Counted from the first letter of the stretch, positions 23,390 through 35,990 are shown. The stretch: 64,000 bases of DNA from Halichondria panicea (GCF_963675165.1 NC_087377.1:13450198-13514197); one strand, 5' to 3'. Program-made: numbers and translations. Notes: generated by a model not told the origin, from the sequence alone.

Positions 23390-26300
23390 AGACTCACATT
23401 GTTCTATTCTTCTTCTGAGGATCATTCTTCCCAGCAGCTGACAGAGTGAGGTGAGACGTACATTCCACTCCACTGTAACGGCTCTGTGCATTGGTGTGGG
23501 TACATGTGGACATGCATGTAAATAACTGGAGTATGTATAGATTATCGATACGTAATTATTGAATGTACATGTAGGAAACCAGGATCGACACAAAGTGTTT
23601 TGGAGCAAACCTCTACATGTATGATGCAGAGCAAACCTCTACAGCAATGACTTCTACAGTCCTAATAACTCACCAGTCTAGAAAATGGAGTCCAGGAACA
23701 GCTCGAGGTGCCTCTTGAACACTCTTTTACCCAGCGACGTGGCAAACACTGGCAAATTAACTGTGGACAAGGTAACATTAAACATAATGTACAGTACACA
23801 AAATAGTTAGCTACTATATAATATTATGCCCATCTTACCCATCTCACCAGTTTGAGCAGCTAGTGTCTCCAGGAAGTTGATGTGTTGAGGGTAGTGTCTG
23901 TGTCGTGAGTGTCTCAGCACAGAGGGGGAGGAGGGAGGACACTCGGTCACCACACCCACTCACACACACGATAAAGACACTGGAGGGGGAGGAGGGGGAC
24001 GATCAGATTCAGTTAAAACTGCAACTATATTTTACTCTATCACAACACATATTCAAAACTTAGGACACTTGTATCACTAGCTGTATTGACTATACTTGAC
24101 CATTCTATTCAAGCACAATCTTTCAGACAGCTGTTTAGGTAGTATAAGACAGTCAAAAGAGCTTTAAGCGCTCAATGTACAACAATATAGATTGCCAAGC
24201 AGTAGCTTACAAGGTTAGAGAAAAAGATAGAGTGCTGTACAAGTGAAGTAAAAGATAGAGATAAGACAAGGAATGTAGTGGTCACCCACAACTTAGTGAT
24301 CTGTTACAGAACATAAAGGATTCGGAAGGTGATACACTCCATACTAGCTAAACTATAACAGGATTGAAAACACAACCACAGCCAGCTAGGTCCCATAATA
24401 CAGTGCAGCTAGTATCTTCTTAATGGGGCTTTCTTACTTGTAGTGTTGTTTACACACGGTCAGCTAGTGAACAAATTAGAACATGACTATTCTCCACACA
24501 CAATGAATGAGCTGAGCAAACAATACAATCTTGACAGTACATGTCAAATTATCAGCACAGCCTATATAGTCTAGCTAACTGTACGGTGTCTCACCATAGG
24601 CCTTGGTGACACTAGTGAGAGCAGCAGCCGCCCCTTGTCTAACTGAGGGTGTGCTGTCCTCAAGATTGGCAAAGAACGGTGGGAACAGTTCATCCAGCCA
24701 CGATCTGAGGAGACCAGCAGTCACTCAGTTACAAGTCACTAACAAAGCTCCAAATCAAAAACAATTTTATTATTTTATAGTGTAGTGATATCGTACAGAC
24801 AAAGGAAGTGAGAGCACAGTGCCATACACTTGATTGAATAAAAGTTGATGGATAGCTTTTTGAAAAAATGTATTGTCACTAATCAATTAACATGTACTAA
24901 AATTAGTTACAGTGTTTTTCTCACCTTCACTCATCTAGGAAGCATCCCAGGAAGTTATATATATACCACAGGCGACTAAAAAAGGGGATGGGATATGAAC
25001 TGATTTAAACAATGATATACTAACAATCGCCTCTCACTGGCCAGCTATCGTCATGGAAACACTTCAACAGTACGGTCTCAGACAATCCTTGTTCACCTGT
25101 GTGTGTGTGTGTGTGTGTGGGGGGGGGGGGGAGGGGGGTTGCTGAGCTATAATGTGTAAAATGTGTGCTACTCAAGAAATAAAAAAAGGAGTTTAGGGAA
25201 TATAATTATGTAATACTTCAGTAGGTTACACACAGAGGAGGTACGACAGGCGCGGTGCAGCTCAAACAATTAACCTTTGATTATCCGCCCATGCCCCACC
25301 CACGTCGTATGTTTTTGCCTGGTGTAATCAGAGGCTAATTACTTGAGCTGCACCGCGCCTGTCGGACTCCTCTGGGTTACACAAGTACAGGCACCAGTAT
25401 CACATGACCACCCACTCACATTAGTGCCCAGCTCTGCAGTACAGATGCAGGCTGCCTCTCTCACTGCATGGTTGGCTGCCTGGCTCTGGGAGATGTAGAA
25501 GTCCACCTGCACACACATGCACCAAAATGCATCACAGCAAGATTGGGACTGTTTCAATTAATAGCATACGTAAATGTATCTTAAGCTAGTCCATATTGCA
25601 TAAGATTATATTATTAGTCTAAGCACATCATCTTTATTAGGCACTCAAGTGAAAAATCTACACTTTAATGATCAAAGATTAATTTCACAGCATGCAAAAA
25701 TCCTATCACCCACTCACCACTTTGTGGATGCGTTGCACTCTCCTGGTCTGTGTGAACACCCTCCAGGTCTCCTGAGAGTAGAGCCTCACACTCTCAGCCA
25801 CATAGTACCTGAGGGGGAGGAAGAAATAGTGAAATACAGTGGAACAATAAACAAAGAATCTTCAGAGAAAAGGAACACTGTAATAATAAGGACAGTGCTT
25901 CTGTCCCCGAAATTTCCTATATCCTCCGAACAAAAGGAAAACCTCTCTCTCTATCATATCAAGTGCCGTAAATATCAATAACAATAGACAGTACGTAACG
26001 TTTGAAAATGGTAAGCATCAGTCAACCAATAAACACATTCTGTACTAGGGTGGGTAGATTTGGTAAAGACTTCAGAATGAATAAGCAATAAACACTCTGA
26101 TCCAAACAGCCGGTAAAGACCCACTATACAATAAGTGATATTATTATACAGTAGAACCTCGATTATCCAGCCCTCCATTATCCGGAACCTCGATTATCCG
26201 GCTTGGCAATTTTCTTTTTAATCAGATTTAATAATTCAGAAAATGAGAGTGTCTCTTAAATGCGCATGTGCTTTGCAGCTGTTACTATGGAGACATGCCT

Positions 26301-26830
26301 GCTTATCTTCTGCGCATGTGCAGACAACCATGTGGCACTGCTGTTTATCAAATAAAGTGGGTGGATCAAGGCGTGGTTTATCGATTCAATTATCCGGTTA
26401 TCCGGCCTGCCCCTGGAACCAAGGTGACCGGATAATCGAGGTTGTACTGTATAGTTTTGGTAAAGGTCATACAACCTAAAACCATGGACATAAAGTAGGT
26501 GACTGCTTTTAAAGCACTAGACATGCACTGATTGCATACTCACCTGCAATCCTTTGCCATCTTCACCACTTTTGGTAAAGACTCTAGAGTGGACAAGTAA
26601 TAATCACACTGAGCCAAAAAACAGACGGTAAAGATCTGCTATACAATAAACATTACGTGAGACAAGAATTAAGGGTCGTAGCTCTGATGAAGGGTCATAC
26701 AACTTACAATCATTATTTGATGGACATAATTACCAACGGCTGGTAGCAGTGTGAGTAGGTGTGGTTGTCTCTCCCCTGAGGGGAGGTGGACCAGGAACTC
26801 CCTCGTAGCTGCAGGGGGGGGAATATAACA
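23390..26830 (-). pseudogene. HEAT/ARM-repeat protein gene copy c (broken, best preserved)
   Basis: Exons on the - strand: about 26830-26740 ('TREFLVHLPSGERQPHLLTL'), 25808-25718 ('YYVAESVRLYSQETW', 12 bases shorter than copy b), 25506-25420 ('VDFYISQSQAANHAVREAA'), about 25100-25042 ('EQGLSETVLLKCFHDDSWPV'), about 24985-24925 ('GNFLGCF' exon, here with inserted 'tatatata' and TAG), 24704-24595 ('WLDELFPPFFANLEDSTPSV', intact), about 23965-23848 ('GVVTECPPSSPSVLRHS', 'HYPQHINFLETL'), 23760-23674 ('KRVFKRHLELFLDSIF' then TAG), about 23478-23400 ('LTSLCQLLGRMILRRRIEQ'). The two stops and the insertion make it a pseudogene, but it shows the exon order of the parent. A pogo-type MITE sits in an intron. 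Confidence 0.65.
26149..26449. mobile_element. pogo/Tigger-type MITE with TA target duplication
   Basis: Begins 'cagtagaacctcgattatcc' and ends with the inverted 'ggataatcgaggttgtactg'; TA on both sides (26147-26148, 26450-26451). These ends are the well-known pogo/Tigger type. 301 bp, no transposase. HEAT copy d shows the unfilled site at about 56028-56050 ('aagtgatatacagctttggt'). Confidence 0.9.
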
Positions 26831-27029
26831 GGTGGGTATATATCTCAATGCTTGGCACAGTGGAACCTCTATACTAACAGTGACCGTAATAAAGAGGTGG
26901 TTGCACAATATATTTTGGGGGCTTCTGGCTGCATGGTCAACCTGGCTGTATGAAATGGGTGACCACAAAACTCTTTTGAATGCTGTAACCTCATCTTCAT
27001 CAGAGCATGAAATACACCACAGCATGGAA

Positions 27030-29370
27030 ATGCTAGATATACACCATTAAACATTATAGTGTTAATGGATATGATGGTACACCATGAAACATTGCAAGGT
27101 GTGTGTAGGGAGGGGGGTTAGTAACTCAGTCAATAGATGCATTAAATTAATGTGACCAAATTATTTATCTATCCAACAAGAATTGACGACAAGGATGAAG
27201 GGAACGACAACTCGAAAAGAAACCAAGGATAATTCGATCATGCATGCAGGCGAATCGTGTACTCTACTGTGGTGCTTATGTGGTGCTTATAATGTATGCA
27301 TGTATGTCCCACTTACTCATTATACCACTAGGTCTACTACATGACAATATCTAAGGCCAAACAAAGTTAATTCTTAGTTTCTCATCATAGTCCGTGCGAT
27401 TTTAAACCTACCATCCCATCAAATTTTATTGCTGACTGTGCAAAATTTTGTCACGTGACTAGTGGTGCCAAGTCCATGTCACGGTTGCTAGACAGTGAGT
27501 GTAGCTTACCTGCAGCTTAATTTTGTCCTGCATTGTGCATTGATACTAATAGCTAACTACTACTCCATTGTATATGACTGCAAGATCTGTTGCAAAGTTA
27601 GTGCATTTTCTTGCTGAAAATGAAATGCCTACCGTCTTTCTTTAATTACAGCACCCACTAAAAATTACTTATAACTTTCCAGTGGCACACAAATAAAACA
27701 AGAAAAAAACTATAATTCCAGTTGGGCGCTTATATTAGAGTGGCACTTAGCAATAGAACACAGAGTACTAGTACTAGTGGCTGTTTCCACGAGGCTATCA
27801 TCATTAGTTGTACGTGTAGCCTCGATTTAAGGCCATGTTATTCTAGTTACTGAAGTGCCAGCAACAAATAATTCTAGAAGTTACTTCTCAATTCGCTTCT
27901 ATAGAGTGGTGCTGTAATAAAGAAAGACAGTCTCCCGTTCCAATTTTTCAGATCCAACTTATTAATGAAACTAACTGTACTATAATTGCTGTAGCAGTAG
28001 TCTAGCGGGCCAGACCTAATACATGTAGCTTGGGGGCAAAATCAAGTAGAGAGCTAAGATTAGTCTCCTCTCTCCCCTCCCCCCCTGAGAAATCAAAAGG
28101 TCTGACCCCCAGACTAGGTAGCAGTGTGGGTTGGTTGTATCTTCTCTGGGGAAGTGGACCAGCTGGGAAATCCTTTTCAATCACAGAGACTGGCACACGC
28201 AATTGGAAGGGAGAGGAATTAGGAACAGAAAATAAAATATCGCATTTGATATGGGTGGAGCGTCTAGCCTTGATTCCATGTTTTTTGTATTGTAGTATTG
28301 CGACTTGGAATTGAGGCTAATAAGAGACTTTTTAGACTACAGAGACTGTAATAATGAAGGTAATTGAAACATAATTATTACGGAGGCTTTGGGCTGGTCA
28401 TGCAATCTGACTGTATGAAAATATAATTATGGTGACCGCAATAGACATATTTCTGATGCTGTAACCTCAGAGCTAGCCTCATTCCCACTTCCTCTGAAAG
28501 ATGAGCATGCAAAAATTAATATTAACAACTATAATATTATTTGACTCAGATTTTACAATGTATTAAGTTTCAACGTACCTTAAGTTTGTCGATTATAGCT
28601 AGATGGATACGCAAAAAATCATGCAATCAGTCTACAGATTATTCAAAGGCTCAAATATCCTCAAGAGCTAAAAGCCCGTCAGACAAAGGCTAACATCTAC
28701 AACACGAGAAATAGCTAGTAGTGTACAAGTTACATCTTCAGTACATGCACATGCAGTACTAGTAATCGTTATGCAGTAACATATTTATTTTATTAAACAT
28801 GTTAAATAAAACACATCTTTTGAAATTTAATGTAGAAATCATACATTTCTGTCATTTTAACACTAAAATACAATGATGCATCTCATAATAATAACATAAG
28901 CTGTGTAAGAGTCACTTATGTAGCTATACGTACATGAAGTGGTGTTTAATTCATTTTAGCTGGCATGTATAATTATGCCATTATATAAATGTACTTGAAT
29001 GAATAAATGGCTTCTACGCAATATCCCACTTACTCACCAGTATAAAAGATGGAATCTGCAGGAACACTCTTACCCAGAGATTTGAAAAAAACTGGCGGCT
29101 GTGTAGTTACGGGGAGAGAAAAAGAGCAAATAGGCCTGGAAAATATCAAGAGGTTAATTGTAAAGCTACAAAGCATAATACCTTCAGAATAATTATAGAA
29201 CACTCATTGAATTACCAACTACAAACTACAACTACAAGAGTGATCTTGTACAAACTACAAGAGTGAACTCATGCATGCATGGTTGGGTTAGGACAACACG
29301 TGAATAGATCTACATTTCCCAGCTTTGTTTAGATCATGGTACACACTCCGAGTCACTGGCTCAAAGAGAA
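27030..29370. other. Long spacer, only HEAT-gene relics seen
   Basis: No gene recognised. About 28090-28180 resembles the 'REFLVHLPSGERQPHLL' exon region (shared 'gtagcagtgtgg' and 'gaagtggacca' pieces), and 28330-28450 resembles nearby intron sequence of copies c and d. So part of this spacer is a further, strongly decayed HEAT-gene copy. The rest is AT-rich and featureless to my eye. Confidence 0.35.
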
Positions 29371-29384
29371 GAGCTCGTAAAATA

Positions 29385-29585
29385 GTAGCACCTTCATCAT
29401 AGATCAGCGAGTACCCTCAATGTATGAAAACACACCTTCATAAGATCAGCAATGATCACCCTCACCGACAGAAAATACACCCTCATAAGATTAGCAAGCA
29501 CCCTCACTGGTAGAAAGTACACTCTCATTATACATTAGCAAGCACCCTCACTGGTAGAAAAGACACCGTCCCTCATTGCAATATT
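29385..29585. repeat. Minisatellite, about 45-50 bp unit, four copies
   Basis: Units share 'caccctcactggtagaaa' and 'cataagatcagcaa'-like segments with small length changes. One further unit lies apart at about 29792-29845, inside the transposon-related segment that follows. Confidence 0.65.
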
Positions 29586-29629
29586 GCAATCACCCTAATT
29601 TTGACCCTACTATGATCACACCATAATTT

Positions 29630-30010
29630 ATATCCCGTTTAGAATCGATTGGAATGGCTCTTAGCTGAAGCTTTTATCTTCCCTATAAGCTTAGAAAACA
29701 TATTCTGAAGGCAGAACAATTAAGTGAAGACTGAGGCTATATAAAGCTTTGTCAAGCTTGTCAAGGTCAGATATGTTTGTGTGGTTTTGAAAACACACCT
29801 TCATGAAATCAGCAATGATCACCCTCACTGACAAAAAATACATAATGGTGGATCAAGTGAAGAGTGTGAGCTAGAGGACTTGGTGCTACCATCATCAGCT
29901 CGAACAGAGGGATCGACAATAACACTATATAAACCTGTTTAATTAATACAAGAAATTTAGTATGGCTGTATACACGTATAACTACTTCTCTACACAGGAG
30001 CAATGGCTAT
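29630..30010 (-). mobile_element. Partial copy of the 1.1-kb long-TIR element's interior
   Basis: Matches the interior of the elements at 41075-42161 and 62461-63540: 'tcgattggaatggctcttag', 'aaagctttgtcaagctt', 'ggtggatcaagtgaagagtg', 'gagcaatggct'. It lacks both terminal repeats, and a minisatellite unit replaces part of the middle. One frame at 29842-29937 reads 'GGSSEECELEDLVLPSSART' without a stop, so this may be a source locus or an old coding relic rather than a transposon copy. Confidence 0.5.
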
Positions 30011-30208
30011 TATCCATGCTACATGCACTACATTATCTTTATTATCATGTCACCAGCCGAGGGTTTTCACTTTAGTGCTCTAGTTATAGTCATTGCTTTG
30101 TATATTGATAAAATGAAACTAGAAAGCAATGCATGTATACATTTGCAATACTGAAGAACACATTACAATGTTAGTACCTACAATTATTGGGAATTGTCTT
30201 GTAATGAT

Positions 30209-32554
30209 TTACTGACTTAAAGGATCCACGTAGTCGTACTCGTGTAGTAGTTCACATCCCCCTATCTGACCCACAACACCTGTTAGCTGACCATACGACT
30301 GGTTAGACTTCAGCAATATCTGCTCCTGCTCAATATTTATTAGCTCAGGATGCTTACTCATTCTCTTTGCTTTCGGTTTCACTTTGATTTTGCTGTACTG
30401 GTGACTCAATGATAAATCTTTTTGGCTGTTGCATTCTGGAGTAGCATATGCTGAGCAAGCAGTCGTAATACTCTTGTCTGTGTGCCCGTAAGACTCGTTA
30501 GCTTTCAACTCAACTTCTATCATATCCGAGACATTGCCTTTGACTTTTGCTAGACCAACCTCATCGTACAAAACACTGTTGGAATGCTGACCTGATTTAC
30601 TTTGTTTGGGAAGTGTGGAGGGTGGACTTTTTCTGCTAGGTGTCGTAACTATGCTGTTGAGGAAAGCCTTGTGATTTAATTACTGAAATAACCAACATTG
30701 TATGAAAGAAGTAAATCTGTATACAGAATGCATGTATCACATAGGGCTTACCAAGTATCTTTGTTTTCAAATTGCAATGTGAATTCTGAACAACACATGT
30801 ACAAAGTGTAGTGTTCGAGACAAAGTTGCAACATAATAATTACAGACATTTATGAAGCTTTAATGAAAGTGAAACTTACTATGATGGTTGTACACTCCGT
30901 ATCCGATAAAGCTCCAAATAGTAATCAAAATTATTATTCCCAAACACGATATTACCAGCATTGTACCAAGCATATTGTCGTGAAGTGTCATCCTAACCTG
31001 ACTGCATTGTGTACCTATGGGGAATTTTTAAGAATAACTTTACTAGTTAATGAAAACATTGTTTACCATAGAAAATGATCCCAAAGACAAATAGTGAAGA
31101 AATGCAAATGAAAAGCAGTACGAGTAGGATCACCATAGAAACAACAAGAGATTTCTTTCTAGAGACAAATGCCTTCACCTTACAAAAAGCTGCATGTTCA
31201 ATTATTATTATCAGAGGAATTTGCATAGATAATTTTTAATAGTGACTCACATCCTATAAGTAGTAGCAAGAAATGAATGACCGTACACAGAAGGAACATT
31301 GAAGTTGTGCTAAGAATGGCAGTTGATTTTAACCCAAAAGGGATTCCATCTACATAATAACATTAGAGAGTGATTATTGATTCAAACCTAACCTGTTACA
31401 GAGAGATTTTCTTTAACATGTAAATTTATGTTTGCCTCCATTGAAAACTCAAATTTGTGGACTGTACCAGGGCCTGAATGCGGAATATTCAACATAGTTA
31501 TGTCATTAATAGGCTGATCACTTGGTAGATCTACTGTGTGTCGTATAGAACATAATTATAGAGCCTTCTTGAACAACTGTGCAACCAGCCGAGTGGAGAC
31601 AGTTAGTTGAATTTACTTCATTAGAAAAGTACAATCTGCTTCTGCGGCCTACATAAATAATCGTATGTATATGTATATAGTTAACGCCAATTACTGTATC
31701 TTACCTACTGGAAATCTGTACACCAGTATACGTTTCTTCACAGTAACAGCAAGTAAAGTCAGCTCAGTGTAATCTCCTGTAGCTGAGGTTCTTACGGAGG
31801 AGAATTTGATCTCACAAAATCGACCCACACAATTTCTTACAACCTTCGCTTCGTCTGATCCATTAATTATCATGGTGTACAGCAGAATTGAAGAACACAT
31901 CAGCTAAAGAGATTGTACCATGTATAAATGCATATGGTTGTGATAATTATGACTATACATATAGATCACCCTACAACAACTTACTAAATTTCTTAGTCGT
32001 ACTTCTATGCTAGTTAGAACTCCAATCTGGTAAATGGCAGTTATTTTCGTATCGACAAGATCCCATATTATATCAGTTACTAGCTTTTCTTCGTATACAC
32101 TGGCATCACCACATGTTACGCTAGTTATGTTATGATTTTCTAGCTCCAACAGATCAACAGTAAGCACCGATGAAAAATTTGCGGATGCGTTTGACTCAGG
32201 AGAACGAAAAATAGTGACCAATTGAACAGTCAAGAAAGCAGGGTTGTGGTTATTAATAGTGTGAGAAAAATGTTGTAGAGAATTATCAGCAAGGAACGGC
32301 ACACCAAGTGTAAATCTTTCAGCAGAATTAGAACTCCTATAACTCCACCGCAATTCTGCAAGATTCACTCCTTCACAAATTAGCATTACGCTGAAATTCT
32401 CTGAGCAAGCCACGTTCACTTCATTTTTGACAATTATGTTCACTTTTCCCTCTGGAAATATGCTATAAAAATAATCATAGCTCACGTAACACAGCTCACC
32501 TTCAACAGGAAAACTAGCAGCAGAACAAATAAAAAGACAGATAAGAAGAAGCAT
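30209..32554 (-). CDS. Ig-like receptor H with three hydrophobic segments and tyrosine-rich tail
   Basis: Eight exons on the - strand: 32554-31985 (signal peptide MLLLICLFICSAAS, Ig-like part with 'VMLICEGVNLAELRWSY' and 'ITSVTCGD', many N-glycosylation sites), 31903-31705, 31648-31393, 31349-31251, 31189-31067, 31014-30880, 30785-30752, 30653-30209. Phases match except exon 3, which holds one base too many near 31553-31560 ('QEGSI' then 'LCSIRHTVDLPSDQ' in the next frame): a genomic break or an assembly error. Exons 4-6 each carry a hydrophobic run ('MFLLCTVIHFLLLLI', 'VVSMVILLVLLFICISSLF', 'MLVISCLGIIILITIW'). The last exon is a tail of about 148 residues with YDEV, 'ELKANESYG', YSKI, 'LKSNQSYGQL' and 'YDYVDPL'. 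About 620 residues. Tail grammar recalls the + strand array. Ligand unknown. Confidence 0.65.
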
Positions 32555-32736
32555 GGCAGACTATAATTATGCTATAATTGTACGGTGTGCATCAGCTGCT
32601 TTTTCCTCTATATATATATATATAGCCATTGTAACAAGATCTGTTTAATTAACAGCCTTCATGCAATTAACATGTTTTTATACTGTACATATACATCAAG
32701 CATGCAGGAAGTTCACTAATTTCCTTCCTATATAGC

Positions 32737-32946
32737 TATACCGTATATATAGAAGGTAATTTTCGTGGGGCAAGATATTCGTGCATGGTTTTCGTGTTGA
32801 AGGTCTGACCACGAATGAAGCGACCTTGCCTACTTTTACCTACATGCATGCAGTGCAAACAGCAATCATGAAAATATTATAATTATCCACTATAATTATT
32901 GCTTAATTACGAATATTTTGCCCCTGAAAATTACCCGCTATAATGT
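32737..32946. mobile_element. MITE of the gcgggtaattttcgtgggg family (decayed)
   Basis: Starts 'taccgtatatatagaaggta', runs into 'attttcgtggggcaagatat', and ends 'gcccctgaaaattacccgct'. Inner 'gaccacgaatgaagcgacc' is shared with 44575-44751. It lies about 180 bases upstream of the start codon of H. Confidence 0.65.
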
Positions 32947-33041
32947 GGTAATAGATCTAACTTTATCACAGGTAGAGCATGTTTTTTGGATTAACGTTAA
33001 CATTATGTCATTGCAAAACATGTAGACTAGACCATGTATAG

Positions 33042-33455
33042 TCTATATTTGACAGGTCTCTTGAAGTGTCGAGTTGTCTATAGGGGAAAAATATAAAAAT
33101 ATAAAGCTGCAAAAGTGAACCAGTATCCTCTTATAGGTAACGACATCGCCACACGTTCTGCTAGTAATGTTCTGCTTTTCTAGCGCCAACAGATCAACTG
33201 TAAGTGGATGAATAATTTGCCATGTTTGACTCAAGAGGGCGAGAAATATTTACGAATTGAACGCTTAAGAATGCAGGATTGTTGTTATTAGTGATATTGC
33301 TAAGAAAAATTTGCCAAGAAGTATCCACAAGAATTTCGAAGATGTTCACATATTCGGTAGAGTTAGGGCTACTGTAATGCCAACGTAATCCTACGAGATC
33401 CACTCCTTCACAGATCAGCTTCACTCTATAGCCTTTTCCGAGCAAGCCTCACTTT
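33042..33455 (-). pseudogene. Fragment of an H-type receptor first exon
   Basis: On the - strand it reads 'VKLICEGVDLVGLRWHYSSP', then 'NNNNPAFLSVQFVNISRPLE', and in another frame 'LTVDLLALEKQNITSRTCGD', lining up with residues of H's Ig-like exon ('LICEGVNLAELRWSYRSSN', 'NNHNPAFLTVQLVTIFRSPE', 'LTVDLLELENHNITSVTCGD'). Frameshifts and loss of the signal peptide make it a tandem pseudogene fragment upstream of H. Confidence 0.8.
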
Positions 33456-34400
33456 TGACATTTAGGTACACTTCTGATGCTGTGCCAAATTTAATACGTG
33501 CGGTAAATAAACTAGCTGGCTGCACAAATGTACTTACCTTCGACAAAAAGAACAGTAGAAATTACTCAGAGAGAAGTAAAAAACATTATCATGGCAGTAG
33601 ATTTTGCTTAAGAATATTGATAGAATTTGGACTGTTAATATTAAGGTTATAATTATATTTATATAGGCCGTATAGCAAGAATGCAGGAAACTGGCTCTTT
33701 GTTATTTGTTGCCTCCAAAATAATTATGCCAACATTACTAAGCATAATTATGCTGAGTATAGATCGATGTAATTTATAGATCATGTCTATTATTATTCAA
33801 TAAAACAGCAATGGATGCGTACAGTCTTAATTCTCGCAGCAGATCAACAAATTAAACGGTATTACGAGTATGCTCGAGATAATTTAAATTATTTATTATT
33901 ACTATTTTTTTATGCAAGTTAACAGCCTATAATTATTTCCACATTATTCCTCCAAAGCACAACATAGACCGGTCTATTAGACCCCATGTCCTTGCACAAG
34001 ATTAACATCAAACTATAAATAATAGCCACATGACTCTATCTAGAACGCCAAGGAGATACTTAACCACCAAGTATTTCCGGCCAAAACCTGCCTGCCTGTT
34101 ATTCTCATAATTGTATGCGCCCATTATGCCAGCATGTGCCTATTATGCTCAAAATTATGCCAACATAATCTACCAACCCCTCTACTAAGTTAAAATTGCT
34201 AGGATTGGCTGAAGGAAACAACCCAAACTGGAAGGATAAATTAACTCTGGTTGAGAGGCAGGGGGTGGGGTTTGGCCACACATGCGCACAGCCAGACATA
34301 GGAACATGAGGTAACACGCATGCGCATTGGTCAGTAGCGGCATCGTGCATCTGCATGTGCACTGTGCTCGATAACTGTTTCATTCTCTGACATATCCAAG
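33456..34400. other. Spacer without recognised genes
   Basis: AT-rich to 34200, then more GC-balanced sequence leading into the retroelement. No exon, repeat end or RNA gene was recognised. Confidence 0.4.
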
Positions 34401-35381
34401 AGAATCCATGGCTACATCAGTCTTCAACGGTCAGAACAGACCCAACTACGGCGACAGTGACCACTGTGGCAGCGGGAATGACTACAACATCCCCATCGGG
34501 ATCGGGAGCAGCAACAGCCACTATGCTGCTGCAGACGTTGGTCACTAATGCTGTGGAGGCAGCAATAGCGACGGCCCTCCCAAGGGTTGTGGCCTCTCTG
34601 GACTGATTGCTGGTAGAACTATCCCCACAATGGTCCCCACAACGGTCCCAGCAGGACCAATAGCAGGTGGGTACCCTTCTACCAGTAGCTAGGACCCCAC
34701 TCTCCATTCTTACGAATGTGATCCTTTGCTCAGGTTCTAGTTAAGGGCCAGTAGGTAGAAGCAATAGGGCAAAGGGCAGGGGCCACAGAATGCAGCAAGT
34801 ATCATAGGTACAGGTCGGATACACCTCAAAAGCAGGAGGGCAAAGGCAGGCTTTGTGTGTAGCTTTGTGTGTATGTCAACAGGGTTATTCGACCATTATA
34901 ATTCGACCAAGAGTCATAATAATAGCAGAGGGCGAAGGTGCAAAGAAAGGCTTTGTGTAGGTGGGGTGCATATGAAGGGTCAGACGACCAAACGGCAGAA
35001 GGCAAGGGTAGCTTTGTGTGTATATTAAGGGTTATACGACCAAAGACCAATGGCAGAAGGCGTTGGGTGTATCAAGGTCATACGACCAAGGGCGGTTTAT
35101 GGCATGGCAGAAATCAGGGCGGTCGACCAAGGTCAAAGCAAGGGTCAGGGTGAGTTGTAGGGATACCCAGGGTCTAACCCACAGCAGGCAGAGGGAGGCT
35201 TGGCGAGCTACCGACAGCTCGTTCACTGGCTCACCTGAGAGAGGCAATAGCAGATCGAGGTCAGCGAGCCGCCAAGCGTAGGGCCAGTGCGGTCATCACC
35301 ATGCAGCATCGGTGCTAAGCATTTAGCACACCCCCAAAGAGCTCGACAGTCAACTGCTTAATAGCACCTGGGCTACCAGCA

Positions 35382-35990
35382 ATGAAACGATGGCTGCTGG
35401 AAAGCATATTGGCAAATGAATGCATCGACCTAACTGAGTTGCCTCCAGAAAAAGGGCGCAGCAAAGTAATGCCAAACTCGTTGGAGGGGCAAGATACTTT
35501 TGCTGCACGAAACAGACTTCCAGCAGACTAAACAGCTAATACCAGACATTAACACTTGGATACAGTGTTTCTCTGTGTACACGGCTATTGTGGTACACTA
35601 TTTCCCCGAAAGAGCAACATCAATGCTAATGTACACAGCCTCCATGGGCAAACTGAGCCAGAAGTTCAGGTGGCCATCCTGGGTTATATATGACCAGGCA
35701 TACCGCCAAGAAGCAGCTGAATCTGGCAAAGTGGACTTGTCGCGGGTAGATGCCAGCATACATGCTCAGTGCTTCAATGGAATGGCCAGAAGTACGGAAG
35801 GTTGGTGCTCCGACTGCCACTCCCTGGACCACATCTCAGAGTCATGTCCTTGGAGACCACCAAGCAAGAGGCTGTCTGTATCGACTCCCACAAATGTAGG
35901 TTTAGCCATGTGTGCAGCAAGTGCCGGGGAACTCACCCAGTAACGGCCTGTCTCAAGCCGGGAGAACACTCGGTAAGACCCTGACTGGGG
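35382..35990 (+). pseudogene. DIRS-type gag-like fragment
   Basis: Starts 'MKRWLLESILANECIDLTEL', shifts frame near 35490, and continues 'DINTWIQCFSVYTAIVVHYF' to a C-terminal 'WCSDCHSLDHISESCP', which resembles the zinc-binding end of gag proteins (C-x2-C-x4-H-x4-C). A further frame change near 35890 continues 'CSKCRGTHPVTAC'. Structural role in particle formation is inferred from position and the zinc motif. Confidence 0.6.

Noticed and set aside
34417-34707. 96-codon - strand frame rich in Cys and Thr at the 5' side of the DIRS element
   Set aside because: Low-complexity composition, no recognisable domain, opposite to the element's coding direction.
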